DNA of 64,000 nucleotides from Phocaeicola_A sp045647865 (GCA_045647865.1 JAZRMW010000041.1:124001-188000); one strand, 5' to 3'. Shown: positions 48,603 through 58,333, counted from the first letter of the stretch. Notes: generated by a model not told the origin, from the letters alone. Made by a program: numbers and translations.

Positions 48603-50873
48603 ATGGAAGATATTCAGAATAAAATAAGAGAGCAGGAAGAGGAACAAATGATTAACAATGCATTTCAAACTCTTCTGGATTCATATTTGGCCTCCAAGCA
48701 TCGTAAAAAAGTTGAGATAATTACGAAAGCTTTTAATTTTGCAAAGCAAGCACATAAGGGAGTACGACGTCGCTCAGGCGAACCTTATATCATGCATCCA
48801 ATAGCTGTAGCACAGATTGTGTGTCAGGAAATAGGACTTGGATCTACCTCCATCTGTTCGGCTTTGTTGCATGATGTAGTAGAGGATACAGATTATACCG
48901 TAGAAGACATTTCTAATATATTCGGTCCTAAAATTGCCCAAATTGTGGATGGCTTGACGAAAATATCTGGTGGTATCTTTGGAGACAAGGCTTCTAGTCA
49001 AGCAGAGAATTTCAAGAAACTTTTGCTCACAATGTCTGAAGACATTCGAGTGATTCTCATTAAAATAGCCGACCGTCTGCATAACATGCGCACTCTTGGC
49101 TCTATGCTCCCAAGTAAGCAATATAAAATTGCAGGTGAAACACTATACATATATGCTCCATTAGCGAACAGATTGGGGTTGAACAAAATTAAAAGTGAGC
49201 TTGAAAATCTGAGTTTTAAATACGAACATCCCGATACATACAAGGAAATATCGGACAAATTGCAAGCCACACAGAATGAAAGACGGAACATCTTTGAGAA
49301 TTTCATCAATCCTATCAAAAAGAAATTGGATGAGAAAGGTTTTATTTATCGCATAGAAGACCGAATCAAAACGCCTTATTCTATATGGAATAAAATGCAA
49401 ACCAAGCATGTGGCTTTTGAAGAAATCTATGATATTTTGGCTGTGCGTATCATCTTCACACCTTTGGTTCCTGAAGAGGAATTGAATGAATGCTTTGATA
49501 TCTATGTTTCGATGAGTAAAATTTACAAATCTCATCCTGACCGTTTGCGTGATTGGATCAGTCATCCAAAAGCGAATGGATATCAAGCTTTGCATACAAC
49601 GTTGATGAGTCCTCATGGTGATTGGATAGAGGTACAGATACGTAGTGAACGTATGAATGATGTGGCAGAACATGGATTTGCCGCACATTGGAAATATAAA
49701 GAAGGTGGGGGAAGCGAGGATGAAGGTGAACTTGATAAATGGCTTTATACCATCAAGGAAATCTTGGATGACCCTCAACCTGATGCCATGGATTTTTTGG
49801 ATACCATCAAACTGAATTTGTTTGCATCAGAAATATTCGTGTTTACACCTAAAGGAGAAATCAAGACTATGCCGCAAAATAGTACGGCATTAGATTTTGC
49901 GTTTACAATTCATTCTTCTTTAGGTAGCCATTGCATAGGTGCTAAAGTCAATCACAAATTAGTACCATTGAGTCATCCTTTAAAGAGTGGTGACCAAGTA
50001 GAAATTATATCATCAAAGAGTCAACATGTAACACCTGCATGGCTGAACTTTGCTACTACGGCAAAAGCAAAATCGAAGATTACTGCCATTCTTCGTAAAG
50101 AACAGCGTATGGCACAAAAAAATGGCGAAGAACGGTTGACTGAATTCTTGGCTAACGCAGAAATGGAAGTTTCTACTATTGTGATTGAAAAATTATGTAA
50201 ATACCATGAACTTGCTTCCAAGGAACAATTGTTTGCAGCGATTGGCAGCAAAAAAATTATTTTAAGTGAGGAAGATTTAAATGTACTACGCGAAAAGACA
50301 AATTCTACCAATGTTTGGAAGAAATATTTGACATTCCCTTTCCCTAGTAGCAATCGAAACAAAAAAGATAAAAAAGACGATGTCTCAAAACCGAAAATCA
50401 ATCCTAAAGATATTGATAGAAAGAAAACTCTAGAAATAACGGATGATACAATTCAGGATAGTTATGTAATAGCAGATTGTTGTAAACCTATTCCGGGTGA
50501 TAATGTTTTGGGTTATATTGATGACAATAATCAGATTGTAATTCACAAACGCCAATGTCCTGTGGCTTCACGTCTGAAAAGCAGTTTTGGTAACAGAATA
50601 CTGGATGCAAGATGGAATACTCGTAAAAAGTTATATTTCCCCGTAAGTCTGCAATTGGAAGGCATTGATGGAGTTGGGGTTCTGAATGCTATTACAGAAG
50701 TAATTTCACGTCAGATGAATGTTAACATCCACAGACTTTCTTTTGAAACGAACGATGGAATTTTTGTAGGAAACATTAAACTATATGTCCATGATGTTGA
50801 TGATGTTACCACTATTTGTCGTAATCTCAAATTAATAGAGCAAGTAAAGAGCGTGGGACGTGTAGATCAGTAG
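48603..50873 (+). CDS. rel: Bifunctional (p)ppGpp synthetase/hydrolase (Rel/SpoT)
   Basis: 756 residues, full-length RSH protein. The hydrolase HD domain keeps its motif (LLHDVVEDTDYT, near residue 89), and KIADRLHNMRTLGSM is intact. The synthetase domain lies at ~240-350 (IYDILAVRIIFTPLV, HPKANGYQALHTTL, VQIRSERMNDVAEHG). TGS (~395-460, IFVFTPKGEIKTMP) and a C-terminal ACT domain (~680-756) follow. It sets the stringent response alarmone level. Last gene of the par run; followed by a strong terminator. Confidence 0.95.
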   Translation: MEDIQNKIREQEEEQMINNAFQTLLDSYLASKHRKKVEIITKAFNFAKQAHKGVRRRSGEPYIMHPIAVAQIVCQEIGLGSTSICSALLHDVVEDTDYTVEDISNIFGPKIAQIVDGLTKISGGIFGDKASSQAENFKKLLLTMSEDIRVILIKIADRLHNMRTLGSMLPSKQYKIAGETLYIYAPLANRLGLNKIKSELENLSFKYEHPDTYKEISDKLQATQNERRNIFENFINPIKKKLDEKGFIYRIEDRIKTPYSIWNKMQTKHVAFEEIYDILAVRIIFTPLVPEEELNECFDIYVSMSKIYKSHPDRLRDWISHPKANGYQALHTTLMSPHGDWIEVQIRSERMNDVAEHGFAAHWKYKEGGGSEDEGELDKWLYTIKEILDDPQPDAMDFLDTIKLNLFASEIFVFTPKGEIKTMPQNSTALDFAFTIHSSLGSHCIGAKVNHKLVPLSHPLKSGDQVEIISSKSQHVTPAWLNFATTAKAKSKITAILRKEQRMAQKNGEERLTEFLANAEMEVSTIVIEKLCKYHELASKEQLFAAIGSKKIILSEEDLNVLREKTNSTNVWKKYLTFPFPSSNRNKKDKKDDVSKPKINPKDIDRKKTLEITDDTIQDSYVIADCCKPIPGDNVLGYIDDNNQIVIHKRQCPVASRLKSSFGNRILDARWNTRKKLYFPVSLQLEGIDGVGVLNAITEVISRQMNVNIHRLSFETNDGIFVGNIKLYVHDVDDVTTICRNLKLIEQVKSVGRVDQ

Positions 50874-50894
50874 GACATTTCATCTAAAAAACAT

Positions 50895-50942
50895 AAAGGC
50901 ACAAAGACCTAAATTATAAAACATCCAAGTCTTTGTGCCTTT
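50895..50942. terminator. Terminator between rel and the AraC gene
   Basis: Perfect 14-bp stem AAAGGCACAAAGAC (50895-50908) / GTCTTTGTGCCTTT (50929-50942), then a T run on the plus strand. Serves rel and possibly the convergent AraC gene. Confidence 0.85.
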
Positions 50943-50947
50943 TTTTA

Positions 50948-51802
50948 TTAGGTGAGCTCTCTATATTGCATAGGGGAATAACCTGTATGTCGTTTGAAAT
51001 ATCGCCCAAAGAAAGATGGATTAGGAAAATTAAGCGAATTGGAAATTTCTTGTACAGTAAGTTCGCTGTTGTGTAATTTGGCTTTTGCATCTAGAATGAC
51101 AGCATCAGCTATAATATCTGTTGCTAGTTTGTTGCTGACATCACGACATATTGTTCCTAAATATTTAGGAGTTATGCACAGTTCATTAGCATAAAAAGAT
51201 ACACTTCGATTGTTTTTATAATGTTCAACGAGCAATGCTAGAAATTTGCGAAAAATTTGATTGCCTCTATTGGATTTCTCATTTGATTTTTGAGGTAGCT
51301 GACGACGATAGATGGCACCAACAGTGTATAACAATGATGTGAGTAAACCCTTGCGTATTTCGGGTGACGTATCTATCAACTCATTTCCTTCAATACGATA
51401 AAAGAAATTACAGAAGTTAAGGAGTAGTTCTTTCTCTTCTTCTTTCAGTTGTACAAGTGGGCGATAGCGCATTTCGGACATGAAAGATAGATTAGAACGC
51501 CATAAATTGATGTCAGCTGCAAATGCAGGAGTAAACAAAATTAAATAACCAACAAAATCATCTGTTATTGAATGACCTTGAACAATGTGATGTGGGATAA
51601 TTGTCAATAGCTTATTCTCTGTGACTTCGTATTGAGTAAGATTCATTGAAAGGGTAAGTTTTCCTTTTAATCCAATAACAAACGCTCCGTTTGCTAAACG
51701 AAAAGAATCCTTTTTAAGCTCAAAACTATTCTTTGCTTCTGGCCAACGGGTAACCATGAAGTCTTTTTTTACCTCTACTGTTGGAATGATTTCTCTTTTC
51801 AT
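50948..51802 (-). CDS. AraC-family transcriptional regulator
   Basis: 284 residues from ATG 51802; a longer frame to 51838 is less likely because a -7 box overlaps it (51836-51843). The N-terminal half is a cupin-like sensor (NGAFVIGLKGKLTLSMNLTQ, LLTIIPHHIVQGHS). The C-terminal ~100 residues are two helix-turn-helix units ending ISNSLNFPNPSFFGRYFKRHTGYSPMQYRE, the AraC signature. Ligand and targets unknown; the thioesterase gene upstream is a candidate neighbour. Confidence 0.9.
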   Translation of the reverse strand: MKREIIPTVEVKKDFMVTRWPEAKNSFELKKDSFRLANGAFVIGLKGKLTLSMNLTQYEVTENKLLTIIPHHIVQGHSITDDFVGYLILFTPAFAADINLWRSNLSFMSEMRYRPLVQLKEEEKELLLNFCNFFYRIEGNELIDTSPEIRKGLLTSLLYTVGAIYRRQLPQKSNEKSNRGNQIFRKFLALLVEHYKNNRSVSFYANELCITPKYLGTICRDVSNKLATDIIADAVILDAKAKLHNSELTVQEISNSLNFPNPSFFGRYFKRHTGYSPMQYRELT

Positions 51803-51835
51803 ACACAAAACTAAATTCTTTGCAAAAGTTTTATG

Positions 51836-51843
51836 CAAAGGTA
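51836..51843 (-). promoter_or_regulatory. AraC gene -7 box TACCTTTG
   Basis: Minus strand TACCTTTG, 33 bases above ATG 51802. Supports the shorter start of the regulator gene. Confidence 0.5.
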
Positions 51844-51975
51844 CAATTTTTATTGAAGTAGAGATAACAAATAGGAGGTTTTAAACAGATTTTGTATTTC
51901 TTTTAATTCCCTTATTTAATATCTGTAAACGTTCTTCCTATATAAGACAGGGATGTGGATAAAAGGAAGGAATTA

Positions 51976-52368
51976 CTATCCATTTGAGAATTTCTCTCGT
52001 TCGACAACAAAACGAATGTGTTTGGCTTTTCCTACAATTTTTTCTCCTTCAAAAGCCTCGATTGTAAATGTAAGTTTTCGTCCTTTAATTTCTGTAAGAG
52101 TTGCTGTCGCAGCAATAGTAGCTCCAATGAAAGAAGGAGCTAAATGACTCAATTCAATGAATCCTCCTACAGTAGTAGAAGCTTCAGGAAGTTTTGTTGA
52201 AACTGTAAGCATAGCCGCATTTTCCATAAGTGCAACGAGTGCTGGAGTCGCTAATACAGACATATCACCAGAACCCATAGTCAGAGCCGTATTATTGCCT
52301 GATACAGATATTGTACTAGTATGTTGTAAACCTTCGGTAAGCATGTTGATAAAATTATAGTTCTTCAA
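51976..52368 (-). CDS. Hotdog-fold thioesterase, FlK-like
   Basis: 130 residues. The central VLATPALVALMENAAMLTV with the Glu of a hotdog active site, then TTVGGFIELSHLAPSFIG and KGRKLTFTIEAFEGEKIVGKAKHIRFVV, match the fluoroacetyl-CoA thioesterase-like family, which hydrolyses short acyl-CoAs. The physiological substrate is not known. Lies 26 bases downstream of the next minus-strand gene (52395). Confidence 0.8.
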   Translation of the reverse strand: MKNYNFINMLTEGLQHTSTISVSGNNTALTMGSGDMSVLATPALVALMENAAMLTVSTKLPEASTTVGGFIELSHLAPSFIGATIAATATLTEIKGRKLTFTIEAFEGEKIVGKAKHIRFVVEREKFSNG

Positions 52369-52394
52369 AATTTATGAATCATGAGTGCAGCTTG

Positions 52395-52787
52395 TTATTT
52401 TATAAGGATTCTTTGAAGAGAAGTTTGTAATGGAAGTTGAATATCAATAATAGGAGTGTACCAAGCATATAGAAACGCATTTTTTGATAAAGAAATCTTG
52501 GAAGTCCCCTTTTGTTTTATATAACTTGAGAGGGTCTCATTTGGTTGGATAGGTGGTTCTTTCTCTGTACTGAAAATTATGGTTCCTCCCATCCACTTTA
52601 TAAAAGCTCTTTCGCAGTAGTCAAAAGGACCTTCCAATTCTGCGTGACTCTCTTCCCCATATATTTTGATGATTGAAGCACCATGTCTTATGCCATGTTC
52701 GTTAATAAACTGATGACAGGCTAAAAGAGTATATAGATACTGGTATTTCATATTTTGAATACTTGGGGAAGTAAAAGGAAACATCAC
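52395..52787 (-). CDS. Protein of unknown function
   Basis: 130 residues (or 118 from an internal ATG at 52751). Not recognised. No signal peptide or clear membrane span; it contains HQFINEHGIRHGASI, SHAELEGPFDYCERAFIKWMGG and a C-terminal strand-rich part (FLYAWYTPIIDIQLPLQ). Starts 3 bases after the stop of the DUF4296 gene, so it is in the same transcript as lspA. It may be Bacteroidales-specific. Confidence 0.55.
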   Translation of the reverse strand: MMFPFTSPSIQNMKYQYLYTLLACHQFINEHGIRHGASIIKIYGEESHAELEGPFDYCERAFIKWMGGTIIFSTEKEPPIQPNETLSSYIKQKGTSKISLSKNAFLYAWYTPIIDIQLPLQTSLQRILIK

Positions 52788-52790
52788 GTT

Positions 52791-53663
52791 TTAAGGATTA
52801 TCAATCTTTATGGTTTGTAGAGTATCTATATTTGATGTTTCAAACTTATGTTTTCTTATAAAAGAAATATTACTCAATAGTAAATCCATTGTTGGCAGAG
52901 AGGTTGCTTGTATGTCGAAATCTGAATAATCCATCTGTATCAAATTTCTTTCTTCCATGGGGAAATAATAGATATGTCCGACAATTTCCTTTAATTTGTA
53001 GGAGGGATTACAAGCTAAACTCAATGTATATGTGCCTGAATGATTGATTACTTGTGACAAACCTACTGTATCCTTGTCATATAGGAATGTCATTGACATT
53101 ATAGCATGTGATTTGCAAGTATCTCCCAAAAATAAAGCTTCCATATTCCATACGAAAGAGTCATTTGCTTGATAATTGCTATCTGGTTCGAATTGGAAAA
53201 GAAGTTTATTGGATAATGTAGATAAAGAAAGTCGAAACAGTTTGTAGTCTGTCCAAATATTTACAGAATCTCCTGCAGGTGATAATACTTTCATTCGCTT
53301 ATTAGGAGGAAGATAGTTAGCCATCTCTTCCTTCTTAGCTGAAAAACGTTTGTTCAAATTCTTATATATAGCTTCCAGTTCTTTGGTATTCCGCATATAC
53401 CAAGTAAGAGATGTGTCGAATTCTGCTTCCGTAACATGATGTTTTGCAAATACAGACTCTTCGTAAATCTTTCGCTTATGATTCTGACTTGAAGTCAAGT
53501 CGCCAGCCATTGCTTGCATCAGGTGGTAATCATATAGCAAATCTTCCATCTCGTCTGGTTGAATTACATAAGATGGGATTTCAACCATGCAGCTTGCCAA
53601 TAATGAAAATATCAAGGTGACAATGAGCAGATGGTGCTTGTCTTTTTTTAAGAGCATTCTCAT
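52791..53663 (-). CDS. DUF4296-type lipoprotein
   Basis: 290 residues. The N-terminal hydrophobic stretch ends LIFSLLASCMVEIP, with LASC as the lipobox. MEDLLYDYHLMQAM, then KHHVTEAEFDTSLTWYMRNTKELEAIY, match the DUF4296 family. The C-terminal ~150 residues extend beyond the short family core. The start codon overlaps the lspA stop by 4 bases, so it is translated with the signal peptidase that would process it. Function unknown. Confidence 0.8.
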   Translation of the reverse strand: MRMLLKKDKHHLLIVTLIFSLLASCMVEIPSYVIQPDEMEDLLYDYHLMQAMAGDLTSSQNHKRKIYEESVFAKHHVTEAEFDTSLTWYMRNTKELEAIYKNLNKRFSAKKEEMANYLPPNKRMKVLSPAGDSVNIWTDYKLFRLSLSTLSNKLLFQFEPDSNYQANDSFVWNMEALFLGDTCKSHAIMSMTFLYDKDTVGLSQVINHSGTYTLSLACNPSYKLKEIVGHIYYFPMEERNLIQMDYSDFDIQATSLPTMDLLLSNISFIRKHKFETSNIDTLQTIKIDNP

Positions 53664-54334
53664 TTTGTAATCTTATTTGATTGATTTTCAAGATTATTAC
53701 TATTCTCTTCTTGCGGACTCTCAGTAGTCAGGTATTTATTATAGAAGAGTAATAGAACCACGATACCACAACTGATTGCAGAGTCTGCAAAATTAAAGAT
53801 TGGACTGAAGAAAATAAAGTGCTCGCCACCCACAAAAGGCATCCACGATGGCCAGTTAGTTTCAATCAGAGGGAAGTAGAACATATCCACAACCTTACCA
53901 TAGAACCAAGGTGCATACCCATCGCCTGGAGAAACAAAATGTGCCAACTCATAGTAGGTACTTTCACTAAATATGGCTCCGTAGCAAACACAATCGATGA
54001 TATTTCCTATAGCACCAGCCAGAATACATGACAAGCAGATTATGTACCCTGTTGGGACATTGTACACAGTTTTCCGGCAAAGTTTCCATAAGTAATAGAT
54101 GATTGCTATTGCAGCTACGATGCGGAAGCTGGTTAGGAACAACTTGTCGAATATTTCCATACCGAATGCCATTCCTGGGTTTTCGGTAAAGTGAATGTAG
54201 AACCAGTCAGCAATGCGGATACTTTCACCTTTATACATGTGGGTCTTTACCCATACCTTAATGGCTTGGTCAATAAGCAAGATTACTGTCACAATCATGG
54301 CTGCAATCCTGCCTCTTGTAAATAGTTTCTTCAT
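53660..54334 (-). CDS. lspA: Lipoprotein signal peptidase
   Basis: 224 residues, longer than the ~164 of E. coli, owing to a loop around VSPGDGYAPWFYGKVVDMF and a polar C-terminal tail. The catalytic aspartates are in AIGNIIDCVCYG and FNFADSAISCG. Four membrane helices. It cuts signal peptides of diacylglyceryl prolipoproteins. It lies between the DksA-like gene upstream and the DUF4296 lipoprotein, part of the block with ileS. Confidence 0.92.
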   Translation of the reverse strand: MKKLFTRGRIAAMIVTVILLIDQAIKVWVKTHMYKGESIRIADWFYIHFTENPGMAFGMEIFDKLFLTSFRIVAAIAIIYYLWKLCRKTVYNVPTGYIICLSCILAGAIGNIIDCVCYGAIFSESTYYELAHFVSPGDGYAPWFYGKVVDMFYFPLIETNWPSWMPFVGGEHFIFFSPIFNFADSAISCGIVVLLLFYNKYLTTESPQEENSNNLENQSNKITK

Positions 54335-54355
54335 CTTTTCTTTTGGGTTACGAGC

Positions 54356-54430
54356 TTACAAGTTACAAGCTACAGGTTTCAGGTTGCATTGCAACCTCTT
54401 GCCCGTAGCTTGTAACTTATCACTTATCAC
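54356..54430. repeat. Heptamer array folded into a long inverted repeat between dksA-like gene and lspA
   Basis: AAGTTACAAGCTAC (54360-54373) pairs perfectly over 14 bases with GTAGCTTGTAACTT (54405-54418). Inside it is a second palindrome GGTTGCATTGCAACC (54382-54396). The left arm is also a 7-base array (TTACAAG, TTACAAG, CTACAGG, TTTCAGG from 54356), and the right arm continues TTGTAAC, TTATCAC, TTATCAC from 54410. This could form a cruciform or act as an attenuator in the 100-base gap. Confidence 0.7.
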
Positions 54431-54434
54431 TGAT

Positions 54435-54812
54435 TTACTTTTTCATTTGCTTAGCCTCAATGCTCAGTGTTGCGTGAGGAACGGCGCGTAATCGCTCGGC
54501 TGGAATAAGTTTTCCAGTAACACGACATACACCGTAGGTTTTGTTTTCGATACGAACGAGAGCAGCTTTCAAGTCTCCAATAAACTTCAATTGGCGTTCA
54601 GCCAAACGTGTAGTTTCCTCTTTACTCATTGTATTACTACCTTCTTCCAGTATCTTGAACGTTGGTGAAGTATCGTCCACTCCATTGCAATCGGTATTCA
54701 TCAACGTTGCTTTCATGGAATCATAATCGCGTTGTGCCAGCTCCAGTTTTTGAAGAATAATAGCACGGAACTCTTCTAACTCGGCATCCGAGTATCTTGT
54801 CTTTTCTGACAT
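54435..54812 (-). CDS. TraR/DksA-family regulator with degenerate zinc finger
   Basis: 125 residues. The N-terminal coiled coil (YSDAELEEFRAIILQKLE, KEETTRLAERQLKFIGDLKAAL) fits DksA proteins, which enter the RNA polymerase secondary channel and tune rRNA and amino-acid promoters with ppGpp. The C4 zinc finger is eroded: YGVCRVTGKLIPAERLRAVP keeps one Cys, and the second pair is absent. Bacteroidales members often lack it, as far as I know. Immediately downstream of ileS on the same strand, 35 bases apart. Confidence 0.85.
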   Translation of the reverse strand: MSEKTRYSDAELEEFRAIILQKLELAQRDYDSMKATLMNTDCNGVDDTSPTFKILEEGSNTMSKEETTRLAERQLKFIGDLKAALVRIENKTYGVCRVTGKLIPAERLRAVPHATLSIEAKQMKK

Positions 54813-54847
54813 AATGATTTTGTATTTAGGTTAATTGATATGAGGTT

Positions 54848-57800
54848 TTATGCTTTTTCTACGTGAGCAACCAGCTTGAAGTCATCGAAATCAAGTTCTG
54901 TACCTTCTACTGTTTCGGTCAAATTGAGTGCAGTGGCTTGTACTTGTGTACAGATGTATTCCTTGTAAGCCTCAATAGCGGCATCAGTCTGTTCATTGCT
55001 GCTCAATGTCACATTTATCTTATCGGTAATTTCAAATCCATTGCTTTTACGGATATTCTGGATACGGTTCACCAGTTCACGTGCAATTCCTTCGCGACGC
55101 AGCTCTTCAGTTACCTCAACCTCCAAGGCTACAGTGAGTTTGCCTTCGTTGGCAACCAACCAACCAGGGATGTCTTCATTGATGATTTCAACATCGGCTA
55201 CTTCTACTATCAGCGGAGTTCCATCAATTGTCAGCGAGTATGTTCCCTCTTTCTCCAATGTAGCGATGGCTTCCTGATCAAGAGCTTCCATAGCAGCAGC
55301 CACAGCTTTCATCTGTTTACCGAACTTTTTACCCATTACGCGGAAATTACACTTTACCTTCTTTACCAACAAACCTGTTGATGTCTCTGCAAAGTTCACT
55401 TCCTTTACATTTACTTCGTTCATGATAAGGTTCTTCACAGCTTCAATCTGTGCTTTCTGTTCCTCGTTCACGGTTGGTATCATGATACACTGTAGAGGCT
55501 GACGTACCTTGATGTTCACTTTCTTACGCAAGGCAAGCGTCATGGATGTAATGTCTTGTGCCATCTTCATGCGTTCTTCTAAGGCAACGTTAATAAGTTC
55601 CTCATTACATTTAGGGAACTTGGCAAGGTGGATGGATTCAACATTGTCGCGACCAGTTGTTGCAATCAAGTCCATGTAGAGTCGGTCAGCAAAGAAGGGA
55701 GCGATAGGAGCCATCAACTTAGCTACAGTCTCTAAGCAAGTATAAAGAGTCTGGTAAGCTGAGAGTTTGTCTGTTGTCATACCTCCACCCCAGAAGCGCT
55801 TGCGGCTCAGGCGTACAAACCAATTAGATAAGTTATCGTTCACGAAGTCTTGAACAAGACGACCGGCACGTGTAGGCTCATAATCGTTCAAACATGCGTC
55901 AACTTCTTTGATGAGTGAGTTCAGCACAGAAAGAATCCAACGATCGAGTTCTGGGCGTTCGTTCATCGGTACCTCTTCTTCGCTGTAGGTGAATCCATCA
56001 ATATTGGCATACATGGCAAAGAATGAATATGTATTATATAAGGTACCGAAGAATTTGCGGTTCACTTCTGCCACACCATCTTCGTCGAACTTCAGGTTGT
56101 CCCATGGGGATGAGTTGGTAATCATGTACCAGCGCAAGGGATCAGAGCCATATTTCTCAATCGCTCCAAAAGGGTCAACAGCATTGCCAAGGCGTTTTGA
56201 CATCTTGTTACCGTTCTTGTCCAGTACGAGTCCGTTAGATATTACATTCTTGTATGACACACTGTCGAATACCATTGTGGCAATAGCGTGCAAGGTGAAG
56301 AACCAACCACGTGTCTGGTCCACTCCTTCAGCAATGAAATCGGCAGGGTAGTACGAACGATTGTCAACAATCTCCTTGTTTTCAAAAGGATAATGAAGTT
56401 GTGCGTAAGGCATGGCTCCAGAGTCAAACCACACGTCAATGAGGTCAAGCTCACGCTTCATGGGCTTACCTGTGGGAGAGACAAGGATGATATCATCCAC
56501 ATAAGGACGATGCAAGTCTATCTTGTCATAGTTCTCTTGGGTATAAAGTCCCGGTACGAATCCTGCTTCCTTGTAAGGATTTGTATCCATCAGACCAACT
56601 TCTACAGACTTTTCCATCTCTTCAAAGAGTTCTTCCAAAGAACCAATGCAGAGTTCCTCACCATCTTCGCTGCGCCAGATAGGTAGGGGAGTTCCCCAGT
56701 AACGTGAACGGCTGAGGTTCCAGTCATTCAAGTTCTCCAGCCACTTGCCAAAGCGTCCTGTACCGGTTGATTCGGGTTTCCAGTTGATGGTCTTGTTCAG
56801 CTCCATCATACGTTCCTTAGCAGCTGTTGAGCGGATGAACCAACTGTCCAGCGGATAGTATAGCACAGGTTTGTCTGTGCGCCAACAATGGGGATAGTTG
56901 TGCACATGCTTTTCTATCTTGAATGCTTGATTTCCAGCCTTAAGCATCATGCAGATGTAGATGTCAAGCGATTCGGCAGCAGCTGCAGCCTTCTCGTCAA
57001 AACGTCCATCCACAGTGTATTGCGGATCATAGGCGTTCTTCACCCAACGTCCCTCGTATGCTTTGTAGGCTTCCACGTCGATGCAACTCTTCACGAAGTC
57101 TGCATCCAATTCCTCCATCAGATAGAACTTACCGGTGAGATCCACCATGGGACGAGTTTCGCCTTTTTGGTTAATCATGAACAATGAGGGGATACCTGCT
57201 GCACGAGCCACAAAAGCATCGTCCGCACCAAACGTTGGTGCAATGTGTACAATACCCGTACCATCCTCTGTTGTCACATAATCACCGGGGATTACTCGGA
57301 AGGCTTTCTCCTCGGCAGCAGTCCACTTACCCTGCTCGTCCAGTTCCACGGGTTTTACCCATGGGATGAGTTGTTCGTATTCCATACCTACGAGGTCAGC
57401 ACCCTTATACTCACCAACGACTTTGAAGGGAATCAACTTGTCACCAGGCTTATAGGCTTCAAGTTCAATACCTTCAGCTTTTTGATTGAAATGAGTGTAG
57501 AGGAGAGCTTTGGCCAATACTACAGTGATGGGCTGGCCGGTATATCCGTTATAGCTCTGTACGGCTACGTAATCAATTTTTGGACCCACACAAAGAGCTG
57601 TATTCGAGGGCAAAGTCCAAGGTGTCGTTGTCCAGGCAATGAAGTAAGGAGTTCCCCATGCTGACATTTCGGGACGCGGATTCTTCATTTTGAACTGAGC
57701 CACACAAGTAGTGTCTTTCACGTCGCGGTAACATCCGGGCTGGTTCAACTCATGTGAACTGAGTCCTGTACCTGCGGCAGGTGAGTAGGGCTGTATGGTG

Positions 57801-58333
57801 TATCCCTTATAAAGGAGGTTCTTGCCATAGAGTTGCTTGAGAAGCCACCATAGGGTCTCGATGTAGCGGTTGTCATAAGTGATATAAGGGTTTTCCAAGT
57901 CCACCCAATAACCCATTTTGTGGGTCAAGTCTGTCCATTCTTTGGTAAACTTCATTACGTCAGTACGGCAATGCTTGTTATATTCGGCCACGCTGATGGT
58001 CTTTCCGATATCCTCCTTGGTAATGCCTAAAGCCTTCTCAACACCAAGTTCTACGGGCAATCCGTGGGTATCCCATCCGGCTTTACGCTTCACTTGAAAG
58101 CCCTTCATTGTCTTATATCGGCAGAATACATCCTTGATAGTGCGGGCCATTACGTGATGGATACCCGGCATACCATTTGCCGAGGGAGGACCTTCGTAAA
58201 ATACAAACGAGGGACAACCCTCGCGCTCTGTCATACTCTTGTGGAAAACGTCAGCTTCGTCCCACAGTTTCAGTACCTGCTTGTTTACCTCAGAGAGGTT
58301 CAAGTGGCTATGTTCAGCGAATCTTTTATTCAT
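54848..58333 (-). CDS. ileS: Isoleucyl-tRNA synthetase
   Basis: 1161 residues, class I synthetase. The HIGH-like motif is PSANGMPGIHHVMART (near residue 56) and KMSKR is in KNGNKMSKRLGN (near 711). The editing domain (CP1) lies between (WTTTPWTLPSNTALCVG, GTGIVHIAPTFGADD). The length and the C-terminal part (~1000-1161) match the IleS type widespread in Bacteroidetes, and no zinc-binding Cys tail is seen at the C-terminus. First gene of the run ileS / DksA-like / lspA / DUF4296 lipoprotein / small protein. Confidence 0.97.
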   Translation of the reverse strand: MNKRFAEHSHLNLSEVNKQVLKLWDEADVFHKSMTEREGCPSFVFYEGPPSANGMPGIHHVMARTIKDVFCRYKTMKGFQVKRKAGWDTHGLPVELGVEKALGITKEDIGKTISVAEYNKHCRTDVMKFTKEWTDLTHKMGYWVDLENPYITYDNRYIETLWWLLKQLYGKNLLYKGYTIQPYSPAAGTGLSSHELNQPGCYRDVKDTTCVAQFKMKNPRPEMSAWGTPYFIAWTTTPWTLPSNTALCVGPKIDYVAVQSYNGYTGQPITVVLAKALLYTHFNQKAEGIELEAYKPGDKLIPFKVVGEYKGADLVGMEYEQLIPWVKPVELDEQGKWTAAEEKAFRVIPGDYVTTEDGTGIVHIAPTFGADDAFVARAAGIPSLFMINQKGETRPMVDLTGKFYLMEELDADFVKSCIDVEAYKAYEGRWVKNAYDPQYTVDGRFDEKAAAAAESLDIYICMMLKAGNQAFKIEKHVHNYPHCWRTDKPVLYYPLDSWFIRSTAAKERMMELNKTINWKPESTGTGRFGKWLENLNDWNLSRSRYWGTPLPIWRSEDGEELCIGSLEELFEEMEKSVEVGLMDTNPYKEAGFVPGLYTQENYDKIDLHRPYVDDIILVSPTGKPMKRELDLIDVWFDSGAMPYAQLHYPFENKEIVDNRSYYPADFIAEGVDQTRGWFFTLHAIATMVFDSVSYKNVISNGLVLDKNGNKMSKRLGNAVDPFGAIEKYGSDPLRWYMITNSSPWDNLKFDEDGVAEVNRKFFGTLYNTYSFFAMYANIDGFTYSEEEVPMNERPELDRWILSVLNSLIKEVDACLNDYEPTRAGRLVQDFVNDNLSNWFVRLSRKRFWGGGMTTDKLSAYQTLYTCLETVAKLMAPIAPFFADRLYMDLIATTGRDNVESIHLAKFPKCNEELINVALEERMKMAQDITSMTLALRKKVNIKVRQPLQCIMIPTVNEEQKAQIEAVKNLIMNEVNVKEVNFAETSTGLLVKKVKCNFRVMGKKFGKQMKAVAAAMEALDQEAIATLEKEGTYSLTIDGTPLIVEVADVEIINEDIPGWLVANEGKLTVALEVEVTEELRREGIARELVNRIQNIRKSNGFEITDKINVTLSSNEQTDAAIEAYKEYICTQVQATALNLTETVEGTELDFDDFKLVAHVEKA

